A stretch of 6,088 nt of DNA, from the NCBI GenBank assembly GCA_011525065.1, contig WTIY01000226.1, forward strand, positions 1 through 6,088, written 5' to 3'. Under the pieces are notes generated by a model, which did no database searches, was not told the origin of the DNA, and saw only the letters and a program-made list of their open reading frames with translations. The DNA is from Flavobacteriales bacterium (GTDB lineage Bacteria; Bacteroidota; Bacteroidia; Flavobacteriales; Flavobacteriaceae). Both the position numbers and the translations under genes were made by a program. Position 1 is the first letter of the stretch. Every line of letters starts with the position of its first letter. This document shows, in pieces, positions 1 to 5,615 of the stretch.

Positions 1-547
1 GAACAAATACATGTCTGATTTTTCTCAGCCTATGGCGCATGAATTGGCCGGCAGGGCCAAAGATCCAATGTTTCGGCTTAAATCGCGCTGCAATCACATA
101 GCAGGGGATTTGCCGTTGCTCTAATGCGATAAGGTAATTGGGCCAAAGATCACTTTTAACCATAAATGCCGCCCCGGGAGCGACCGTTTGTACAAATTTT
201 CTTGCGTTACTGGGTTGATCCCAGGGCAAATACACCACGACGTCGGCTAAGGGGGTGTTCTTTTTGGGTCCGTAGCCAGAGGGCGAAAAAAAGCTAAGTA
301 CGATTTGGTGCTCGGGGTATTGTTTGCGCAACCATTCTAAAATCGGCCTGCCTTGTTCGAATTCACCCAGCGAGGCACAATGCATCCATAAACGTTTGTC
401 ATTCATAGGATCAAGTGCTTGTAACCGCGCCCAAGTTTCGGTGCGGCCCACCCAAAATTCACGCAGTTTTCTCGACCCTACCCATTGTAATGGGCGAAGA
501 GTAAGTTGCCCCAATACGCTCAGTGTGTTGTATAATAGTTGCCCCAT
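1..547 (-). CDS. waaA: 3-deoxy-D-manno-octulosonate (Kdo) transferase, N-terminal part, cut by the window edge
   Basis: This is the first 182 codons of a Kdo transferase (waaA, also called kdtA; family GT30), which moves Kdo from CMP-Kdo onto lipid A precursor at the inner face of the cytoplasmic membrane. The start has a hydrophobic stretch with basic residues, as in the membrane-anchoring N-terminus of the family. Seen after that are HCASLGEFEQG (residues 56-66), matching the SVGE motif with the presumed catalytic base Glu62, then FFSPSGY (86-92), VYLPWD (105-110) and KSDLWPN (131-137), matching TELWPN of the E. coli enzyme. The ATG at 547 is the only usual start after an in-frame TGA at 593-595. 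AAAGG lies just upstream. The C-terminal CMP-Kdo-binding half lies outside the window. The gene is divergent from the sugar aminotransferase gene. Family assignment is firm. Activity cannot be judged from half a protein. Confidence 0.93.
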   Translation of the reverse strand, partial: MGQLLYNTLSVLGQLTLRPLQWVGSRKLREFWVGRTETWARLQALDPMNDKRLWMHCASLGEFEQGRPILEWLRKQYPEHQIVLSFFSPSGYGPKKNTPLADVVVYLPWDQPSNARKFVQTVAPGAAFMVKSDLWPNYLIALEQRQIPCYVIAARFKPKHWIFGPAGQFMRHRLRKIRHVFV

Positions 548-638
548 AAGCCTTTGCGCTAAATTACGCTTCTTTAGCCAAAACTCCGGCGGTCATCGAT
601 CAATTTTTCGTAGTTTTGAGACGTTCAAATTGCACCCA
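548..638. promoter_or_regulatory. divergent intergenic region, probably with two outward promoters
   Basis: These 91 bases separate the start of waaA on the minus strand from the start of the aminotransferase on the plus strand, so promoters for both units are expected here. The plus strand has TAGTTTTG at 611-618, a full match to the Bacteroidota -7 box TAnnTTTG. The minus strand has GAGTTTTG (586 down to 579), one base off the box. The two form a 7-base inverted repeat, CAAAACT at 579-585 and AGTTTTG at 612-618. No TTG lies at the expected -33 distance for either. A TTG on the minus strand at 603-601 is only 14 bases from its box. The placement is inferred from sequence only. Confidence 0.45.
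611..618 (+). promoter_or_regulatory. candidate -7 box of the aminotransferase-galE promoter
   Basis: TAGTTTTG fits the TAnnTTTG element recognised by the primary sigma factor of Bacteroidota. It ends 20 bases before the ATG at 639, which would give a leader of roughly 10 to 15 bases. The -33 TTG element is missing at the usual spacing, so this may be a weak promoter or a chance match. Confidence 0.4.
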
Positions 639-1808
639 ATGAAAAAAATACAAATGGTTGACCTACAGGGCCAATACGCTGGAATTAAGGACCGCGTAAG
701 TGCCTCGATGCAAGAGGTCATCGAATCGGCGAGTTTCATTAACGGCCCAGAGGTTCACTCATTTCAAAAAGAACTAGAAACTTATCTCGGGGTCAAGCAC
801 GTTATCCCCTGTGCGAATGGCACAGATGCCTTGCAGGTGGCCATGATGGGGTTAGGACTCAAACCAGGTGATGAGGTGATTACTGCCGATTTTACGTTTG
901 CTGCAACCGTAGAGGTGATTGCTCTATTAGGGTTGACACCAGTGCTGGTCGATGTCGACCCCATTAATTTTAACATTGATCTAGATGCCGTGGCTCGATC
1001 CATTACCCCCCGAACCAAGGCCATCGTCCCGGTACACTTATTTGGACTAACCGCAGATATGGAGCCACTAATGGCTTTGGCTGAAGAGCATGGCCTATTT
1101 GTGATTGAAGACAACGCTCAAGGGATTGGTGCCCAGTACACTTTTAATGACGGTCGCAAAATGAAAACGGGAACCATCGGGCATGTGGCCTCGACTTCTT
1201 TTTTTCCGAGTAAAAATTTAGGATGCTACGGTGATGGTGGTGCTATTTTTACGAATGATGACGATTTAGCTCATACCATAAGGGGTATCGTTAACCACGG
1301 AATGTACCAGCGTTATCACCATGATGTGGTTGGGGTAAATTCGCGTCTGGATGCATTACAGGCTGCCGTTTTGCGAGCAAAGCTCCCAAATTTGGACGCT
1401 TATAACGCTGCGCGAAGAAAGGCTGCATCAGCCTACACCGCTGCCTTTAAAGATATTGAGGGCATTACGGTGCCCTCTGGTTTTTGTGGTCCTGAAAAGG
1501 GCATTTGTGCTCAGTGTGATTGCCATGTGTTTCACCAGTATACCTTGACAATTGAAGGGATTGATCGCGATGCGCTTGTTCAACATTTAAACCAAGCCGG
1601 CATCCCTTGCGGGGTTTACTATCCCATTCCCCTGCATGCTCAAAAGGCTTATACCGATGAGCGTTATCAAGAAGCCGATTTTTCAGTGACCAATGCCCTC
1701 GTTCAATCGGTGATTTCGCTGCCCATGCACACTGAATTAGAACAAGACCAAATTGATTTCATTACCCAGACGGTAATTGACTTTGTAAATACACATCGCA
1801 ATGGGTAA
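639..1808 (+). CDS. DegT/DnrJ/EryC1/StrS-family PLP-dependent sugar aminotransferase (WbpE-like)
   Basis: This 389-residue protein is a cytoplasmic PLP enzyme that transfers an amino group, usually from glutamate, to a keto-sugar nucleotide for LPS or surface glycan. Seen: MVDLQGQY near the N-terminus (residues 6-13), typical of WbpE-like members; CANGTDAL (58-65) for phosphate binding; IEDNAQ (156-161) with Asp158 and Gln161 near the PLP ring; and FFPSKNLG (188-195) with Lys192 as the Schiff-base lysine. VFHQYTL (297-303) and YYPIPLH (327-333) complete the fold. The frame is open back to 324, but that extension runs antisense to waaA and has no family similarity, so the ATG at 639 is chosen. 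Odd: a cluster of cysteines at 283, 290, 293 and 295. The end overlaps the galE start by 8 bases, suggesting translational coupling. The exact sugar substrate is unknown, since none of the usual wbpA/B/D partners lies in the window. Confidence 0.92.
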   Translation: MKKIQMVDLQGQYAGIKDRVSASMQEVIESASFINGPEVHSFQKELETYLGVKHVIPCANGTDALQVAMMGLGLKPGDEVITADFTFAATVEVIALLGLTPVLVDVDPINFNIDLDAVARSITPRTKAIVPVHLFGLTADMEPLMALAEEHGLFVIEDNAQGIGAQYTFNDGRKMKTGTIGHVASTSFFPSKNLGCYGDGGAIFTNDDDLAHTIRGIVNHGMYQRYHHDVVGVNSRLDALQAAVLRAKLPNLDAYNAARRKAASAYTAAFKDIEGITVPSGFCGPEKGICAQCDCHVFHQYTLTIEGIDRDALVQHLNQAGIPCGVYYPIPLHAQKAYTDERYQEADFSVTNALVQSVISLPMHTELEQDQIDFITQTVIDFVNTHRNG

Positions 1809-2817
1809 AATTCTGGTAACGGGCGGACTTGGCTATATTGGCTCACACACAGTGGTGGCGCTGCATGAAAGTGGTTACCAAGTATTGATTGTCGACGATC
1901 TGTCCAATTCAGAACGTGAGGTCCTAAGTGGCTTAAGGGACATTATAGGCTTTAGTCCGAATTTTATTGAGTTAGATTTACGCGATAAATCTGCCGTCGC
2001 CCAGCTTTTCTCAGGGCATCAGTTCGATGGGGTTATTCACTTTGCCGCCAGTAAGGCTGTAGGGGAGAGTGTTGAAAATCCTCTCTTGTATTACGAAAAC
2101 AATCTCAACGGCTTGATTTATGTTTTGCAAAATTGTGTAGCGCACAATGTCCATAACTTTATTTTTAGCTCCTCCTGCACCGTGTACGGAGAGCCTGATC
2201 ATTTGCCTATCGATGAATCAGCGCCCATCAAGCGAGCCTTATCGCCTTATGGCAATACCAAACAAATCGCTGAAGAAATTCTCCATGATGTTTGTCAGGT
2301 CAGCGAAATAAGCACCGTATTGTTGCGATATTTTAATCCTATTGGCGCTCATGATTCAGCCCTTATCGGTGAGTTGCCCAAGGGGGTTCCTCAGAATTTA
2401 GTCCCATTCATCACGCAAACAGCGGCTGGCCTTCGTAAAGAGCTCTCTGTTTTTGGTGATGATTATCCCACTCCTGATGGCAGTTGTATTCGGGATTATA
2501 TACACGTTATGGATTTAGCAGAGGCGCATGTCGTCGCTCTAGATCGATTGATGGACCGTGAACAACAAGAGCCGGTTGAGGTATTTAATCTGGGCACGGG
2601 TCAAGGCAATTCAGTCCTTGAAGTCATTCAGACTTTTGAGCAGTCCACCGGGGTATCACTGCCTTATAAGATTGTCGGCCGGCGGGCTGGTGATGTCATT
2701 GCTGTCTATGCCGACACCACAAAAGCCACTGAAATATTGGGCTGGTCGACCAAAAGAGATTTAGCGTCTTCCTTGTCTTCAGCCTGGGCCTGGGAAAAGC
2801 GCATTAGAGGTCTTTAG
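1801..2817 (+). CDS. galE: UDP-glucose 4-epimerase
   Basis: The product interconverts UDP-glucose and UDP-galactose in the cytoplasm with bound NAD, feeding galactose metabolism and glycan synthesis. It is an extended short-chain dehydrogenase of 338 residues, the same length as the E. coli enzyme. Seen: the NAD-binding glycine motif TGGLGYIGSH (7-16), FAASKAVGES (81-90), the catalytic Ser125 in SSSCTVYG (123-130), and the Tyr150/Lys154 pair in SPYGNTK (148-154). RYFNPIGAH (176-184), DGSCIRDYIHVMDLA (226-240) and RRAGDV (294-299) for nucleotide-sugar binding follow. By alignment with E. coli GalE, the substrate-gate Tyr299 is Val302 here, which might widen the pocket toward N-acetylated sugars. 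The gene overlaps the aminotransferase by 8 bases. Its TAG stop overlaps the stop of the convergent fabD gene. Family identity is firm; the range of substrates is inference. Confidence 0.95.
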   Translation: MGKILVTGGLGYIGSHTVVALHESGYQVLIVDDLSNSEREVLSGLRDIIGFSPNFIELDLRDKSAVAQLFSGHQFDGVIHFAASKAVGESVENPLLYYENNLNGLIYVLQNCVAHNVHNFIFSSSCTVYGEPDHLPIDESAPIKRALSPYGNTKQIAEEILHDVCQVSEISTVLLRYFNPIGAHDSALIGELPKGVPQNLVPFITQTAAGLRKELSVFGDDYPTPDGSCIRDYIHVMDLAEAHVVALDRLMDREQQEPVEVFNLGTGQGNSVLEVIQTFEQSTGVSLPYKIVGRRAGDVIAVYADTTKATEILGWSTKRDLASSLSSAWAWEKRIRGL

Positions 2818-2822
2818 ACCTC
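2807..2822. terminator. palindrome over the galE and fabD stop codons, possible bidirectional terminator
   Basis: GAGGTCTTTAGACCTC is a perfect palindrome (7-base arms with a TT centre, or 6-base arms with a TTTA loop). It contains both stop codons: TAG of galE at 2815-2817 and the complement of TAA of fabD at 2814-2816. Runs of T follow at a distance on each strand (T5 at 2832-2836 on plus; T4 on minus, from A at 2795-2798). The arms are short and the T runs are 9 to 10 bases away, so this is not a textbook intrinsic terminator. There is no room for any other terminator between these convergent genes without entering coding sequence. Confidence 0.35.
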
Positions 2823-3701
2823 GAGACTCGCTTTTTGGGTCTGGACCCCTCGATCAATTTTTTTAACCAATCCTTGTAGGACATTTCCGGGACCTACCTC
2901 GATGAAGCCGCTGGCACCATCGCGAATCATTTGTTGCACGCTTTGAGTCCATCGTACAGGAGCGGTAAGTTGAGAGAGTAAATTGCTTTTGATGGCTCCC
3001 GGATCAGTCACGGCCGAGGCCGTTACGTTTTGGTAGATGGGACAAATTGGAGGGGCAAATTCTGTGGCTTCAATGGCCTTGCCCAATTCATCTTGAGCAG
3101 GCGCCATGAGCGGACTGTGAAAAGCGCCACCTACAGGCAACATCAAGGCACGTCTGGCTCCCGCCTCTGTCAGTTTTATACAGGCCGTTTCAACCGCTTT
3201 TAGGCTACCCGAAATTACGAGCTGACCGGGACAATTGTAATTGGCAGCTACCACTGTACCAGGAGTATTATCACATATTTCTTCCACTACGGCATCCTCG
3301 AGGCCTAAAACAGCGGCCATGGTTGAGGGCTCAAGGGCGCAAGCTTTTTGCATGGCTTGAGCACGTTGTGACACTAATTTTAGACCATCCTCAAAAGACA
3401 AGCAACGATTTGCCACTAGGGCAGAAAACTCCCCGAGAGAATGCCCTGCTACCATATCTGGCGCAAAGGAATCTCCCAGGACTTGAGCCAATATGGTTGC
3501 GTGTAAAAATACCGCGGGTTGAGTCACCTCCGTTTGTTTTAGGTCCTCAGCAGAGCCTTCAAACATGACCTTAGTAATGTCAAAGCCGAGGATTTCATTG
3601 GCTTGCTGGAAAAGCGATTTGGCCAAAGCAGATTGTTCGAACAACTCTTGCCCCATTCCGGTAAATTGGGCTCCTTGGCCTGGAAAAACGTATGCGTTCA
3701 T
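2814..3701 (-). CDS. fabD: malonyl-CoA:acyl carrier protein transacylase
   Basis: FabD moves malonate from coenzyme A to acyl carrier protein in the cytoplasm, supplying the extender unit of type II fatty-acid synthesis. The 295-residue length is slightly shorter than the E. coli enzyme (309) and complete. Seen: FPGQGAQ (6-12), AGHSLGE (85-91) with nucleophile Ser88, Arg113 in SQRAQAMQ (111-118) at the malonate-carboxylate-binding position, AFHSPLM (193-199) with catalytic His195, and VGPGNVLQGL (269-278) at the C-terminus. The ATG at 3701 follows the folA stop by 5 bases, so the two are almost certainly cotranscribed. It is the last gene of the minus-strand block, and its stop overlaps that of galE. 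No other fatty-acid genes are present here. Identity is firm. Confidence 0.96.
   Translation of the reverse strand: MNAYVFPGQGAQFTGMGQELFEQSALAKSLFQQANEILGFDITKVMFEGSAEDLKQTEVTQPAVFLHATILAQVLGDSFAPDMVAGHSLGEFSALVANRCLSFEDGLKLVSQRAQAMQKACALEPSTMAAVLGLEDAVVEEICDNTPGTVVAANYNCPGQLVISGSLKAVETACIKLTEAGARRALMLPVGGAFHSPLMAPAQDELGKAIEATEFAPPICPIYQNVTASAVTDPGAIKSNLLSQLTAPVRWTQSVQQMIRDGASGFIEVGPGNVLQGLVKKIDRGVQTQKASLEV
2837..2848. repeat. second short palindrome near the galE/fabD junction
   Basis: GGGTCTGGACCC is a perfect palindrome with 5-base arms and a 2-base centre, inside the last codons of fabD and 14 bases beyond the first palindrome. On the plus strand a run of seven T follows at 2858-2864. 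Its GGTCT and GACC parts echo the arms of the first palindrome, so alternative pairing between the two is possible. It could help end galE transcripts inside the fabD 3' end, but the 9-base gap before the T run argues against a standard terminator. Confidence 0.3.
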
Positions 3702-3706
3702 AAGGT

Positions 3707-4195
3707 TTAATTTATCTTGTGATAAGTACAGTATTTAAAGGCGTAATCGTGTCGCTGGTCTTTTGGGTGGGGCACTTGGGATACACACCGCCACTGATCC
3801 ATATTTATTTCAGGAAAATAGGTATCACAATCAAATGTCCCATCGATATGGGTAATTTCCAAACAATCAGCGCGGTCCATCCCCAATCGATATATTTCGC
3901 CACCCCCAATAATAAAGGGCTGTACATCCCCATGGGTCAAGGCTAAGGCCTCTGACATGTTTGAGGCCAACAAAACGCCATCAGGAACGGCATAATCTTC
4001 ATTACGGCTGATCACGATGTGCGTGCGATTAGGCAATGGCTTAGGAAATGACTCAAAGGTTTTACGCCCCATGATGATGTGGTGCCCTGTGGTCAAGGTT
4101 TTAAAGCGCTTAAAATCGTCTGGTAAGTGCCAGACCAGATCGTTGTCTTTGCCCAATTCATTGTTGGTGCCTATCGCCGCAATCATTGTAATCAT
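3707..4195 (-). CDS. folA: dihydrofolate reductase
   Basis: The enzyme reduces dihydrofolate to tetrahydrofolate with NADPH in the cytoplasm, restoring the cofactor oxidised by ThyA, which is encoded two genes upstream. The protein has 162 residues, close to the E. coli 159. Seen: MIAAIG (4-9) as the first strand, LGKDNDLVWHLPDDF (14-28) with the Met20-type loop, Trp22 and the substrate-binding Asp27, then MGRKTFESF (42-50) binding NADPH, Arg57 in PNRTHIVIS (55-63) binding the folate glutamate tail, and IIGGGEIY (95-102), the second NADPH loop. The start at 4195 is preferred because many Bacteroidota homologues begin MI-x-x-IAA; a second in-frame ATG at 4186 is possible. AAGGAAA lies about 11 bases upstream of the first ATG. 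All key residues are intact, so it should be active. Confidence 0.96.
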   Translation of the reverse strand: MITMIAAIGTNNELGKDNDLVWHLPDDFKRFKTLTTGHHIIMGRKTFESFPKPLPNRTHIVISRNEDYAVPDGVLLASNMSEALALTHGDVQPFIIGGGEIYRLGMDRADCLEITHIDGTFDCDTYFPEINMDQWRCVSQVPHPKDQRHDYAFKYCTYHKIN

Positions 4196-4238
4196 AAACC
4201 GAGCGTTTCCTTGGACTGTTTAATGGTTTGAACTTTCT

Positions 4239-4673
4239 TTATTTGCCTGTTTTAAAATCGAAAGGCACCGTATATTGAATGGCCTTCGGTTTTCCGGCGT
4301 ACATGCCCGGTCGTGCCATTTTGGGGATCAAACTGATGTTGCGACGCGCCTCTTCCTGAAGTGCTGCTGCCCCGCCACTGACCTTTTTTATTTCGACTAG
4401 GCCCTCAGTGTTGATGATGAATTCCACAATCACACGCCCCTGCGTATTGCTCTTGTAAGCGTCTGCTGGATACTTGAAATTTTTTACAACGTGCTGGGTG
4501 AGTTTTTGAGTGAAGCATTTTTGAAGTCCCGCACCGCTCTGGGCTTCACAGCCTTCCCATACCGGGGCAATTTCTTTAAGGGTTACATTATTTTTTTCAA
4601 CCGTGCCCCATTCTTGGGCTGAGAGACTAAAGGTCAGTAAGCTAAGGGTTGCGGTTAAGATTAAATTTTTCAT
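4239..4673 (-). CDS. small secreted protein with a TonB C-terminal-like domain
   Basis: This 144-residue protein starts with a signal peptide (Lys-Asn, a hydrophobic run at residues 4-17, likely cut after SLSA at 19). The rest resembles the TonB C-terminal domain: FKYPADAY (66-73), GRVIVEFIINTEGLVE (79-94) and a final PGMYAGKP...YTVPFDF segment (122-140), a pattern common in Bacteroidota proteins annotated as energy transducer TonB. Unlike real TonB it has no membrane anchor that would stay uncleaved and no proline-rich spacer, so it cannot by itself couple ExbB/ExbD to outer-membrane receptors. Cys42 and Cys53 could form a disulfide in the periplasm. It lies between thyA (31 bases upstream) and folA (43 bases downstream) on the same strand. 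AGAG lies upstream of the ATG. Its role is unknown; domain recognition is good, function is not inferred. Confidence 0.85.
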   Translation of the reverse strand: MKNLILTATLSLLTFSLSAQEWGTVEKNNVTLKEIAPVWEGCEAQSGAGLQKCFTQKLTQHVVKNFKYPADAYKSNTQGRVIVEFIINTEGLVEIKKVSGGAAALQEEARRNISLIPKMARPGMYAGKPKAIQYTVPFDFKTGK

Positions 4674-4704
4674 GAATATCTCTTTTATAGGGTCAATGGA
4701 GTCT

Positions 4705-5529
4705 TTATACCGCTACAGCGCCTTTGATGTGTGGATGTGGGTCGTAATCGGTCAGCGTAAAATCTTCGAACTTAAATTCAAATAGGTCTTTAACCTCAGG
4801 GTTTAAGTGCATTTTCGGCAGAGGTCGAGGTTCGCGCGACAATTGGAGTTCAAGTTGCTCCATATGGTTGCTGTAAATGTGCGCATCTCCGAAGGTGTGT
4901 ACAAAATCGCCTGGGGCATAACCACAAACTTGCGCCATCATTAAGGTCAACAGAGCGTAGGAAGCGATATTAAAAGGAACTCCTAAGAAAATATCAGCGC
5001 TTCTTTGATAGAGCTGGCAGGAGAGCTTCCCGTCAGCCACATAAAATTGAAAGAATGCGTGACAGGGCGGTAATGCCGCTTTGCCGTTGGCTACATTTTC
5101 TGCAAACGAAATTTTTGTATTGGGAAGAACCGATGGATTCCAAGCACTCACCAGCATACGGCGACTGTCTGGATTATTTTTTAGGGTCTCGATGACTTCT
5201 TTGATTTGATCGATCTCTTCGCTGTTCCAATTGCGCCATTGGTGGCCGTAAACAGGCCCTAGATTTCCTTGCTCGTCAGCCCATTCATTCCAAATACGCA
5301 CGCCATTGTCTTGAAGATAACCGATGTTTGTATCCCCTTTTAAAAACCACAACAGCTCGTAAATAATTGATTTCAGGTGCAGTTTTTTTGTGGTTACCAT
5401 CGGAAAACCCTCGCTGAGGTCAAAACGCATTTGATGGCCAAAAACACTTTTTGTGCCCGTCCCCGTACGGTCTTCTTTGACCGCTCCGTGGGTCAGAACA
5501 TGGCGCACTAAATCGTGATATTGTTTCAT
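4705..5529 (-). CDS. thyA: thymidylate synthase
   Basis: ThyA methylates dUMP to dTMP using methylenetetrahydrofolate and releases dihydrofolate. It acts as a cytoplasmic homodimer. The protein has 274 residues; E. coli has 264. Seen: EDRTGTGT (19-26) with the phosphate-binding Arg21, GPVYGHQWR (91-99), PDSRRM (120-125) giving Arg123 and Arg124 to the partner subunit, LPPCHAFFQFYV (153-164) with nucleophile Cys156, QRSAD (175-179), FNIASYALL (186-194) with Asn187, and DAHIYSNH (215-222) with His217 and Tyr219. The extra length over E. coli is mostly an insert near 139-151, before the cysteine, which should lie at the surface. The ATG at 5529 starts the family N-terminus (MKQYHDLVRHVL). No clear Shine-Dalgarno is visible. 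It is followed by the TonB-domain gene and folA. Confidence 0.97.
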   Translation of the reverse strand: MKQYHDLVRHVLTHGAVKEDRTGTGTKSVFGHQMRFDLSEGFPMVTTKKLHLKSIIYELLWFLKGDTNIGYLQDNGVRIWNEWADEQGNLGPVYGHQWRNWNSEEIDQIKEVIETLKNNPDSRRMLVSAWNPSVLPNTKISFAENVANGKAALPPCHAFFQFYVADGKLSCQLYQRSADIFLGVPFNIASYALLTLMMAQVCGYAPGDFVHTFGDAHIYSNHMEQLELQLSREPRPLPKMHLNPEVKDLFEFKFEDFTLTDYDPHPHIKGAVAV

Positions 5530-5615
5530 GTCACTTTATCGATTCGAATGATGGTAAAAATAAAAAAATGACCGCCGGTGTTATGGCGTCAAAACAGCAC
5601 TTTTATCACAAGTTA
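5530..5615 (-). promoter_or_regulatory. gap between the nucleoside transporter gene and thyA
   Basis: These 86 bases hold the candidate terminator at 5561-5590 and probably the thyA leader. Read on the minus strand, I see no full TAnnTTTG box. The nearest is TATTTTTA just after the terminator hairpin, one base off, with no TTG at the right distance. If the terminator is real, thyA needs its own promoter or relies on read-through. Confidence 0.35.
5561..5590 (-). terminator. candidate intrinsic terminator after the nucleoside transporter gene
   Basis: Read on the minus strand, GACGCC (5590-5585) can pair with GGCGGTC (5576-5570) around an 8-base loop, giving six base pairs with one bulged G. 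The next bases are A and then seven T (5568-5562), followed by ATTTTT. This sits 26 bases after the transporter stop codon, the normal place for an intrinsic terminator. The stem is GC-rich but short and bulged, so it may end only part of the transcripts. Confidence 0.5.

Noticed and set aside
324..638. N-terminal extension of the aminotransferase reading frame by 105 codons
   Set aside because: The extension is antisense to waaA, looks like no protein family, and ends just before a family-typical N-terminus at 639.
598..2862. Shared 12-base word CGATCAATTTTT at 598-609 and 2851-2862
   Set aside because: The word is low complexity at its T-rich end. One copy is in an intergenic region and the other is in fabD coding sequence, so chance is the simplest reading.
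3323..3568. Open frame of 81 codons on the plus strand inside fabD
   Set aside because: It is antisense to the conserved catalytic region of fabD and resembles no known protein. The other antisense or out-of-frame open stretches, for example 782-1114, 2011-2202, 3719-3946 and 4017-4223, were dropped for the same reason.
4196..4238. AAACC and GGTTT before folA as a start-blocking hairpin
   Set aside because: Only five base pairs with a loop of about 26 bases, too weak to support a regulatory call.
587..5579. The 11-base word CCGGCGGTCAT at 587-597 and its reverse complement at 5569-5579, as possible shared operators
   Set aside because: A few inverted 11-base matches are expected by chance in 6 kb, and the second copy is explained by the hairpin after the transporter gene.
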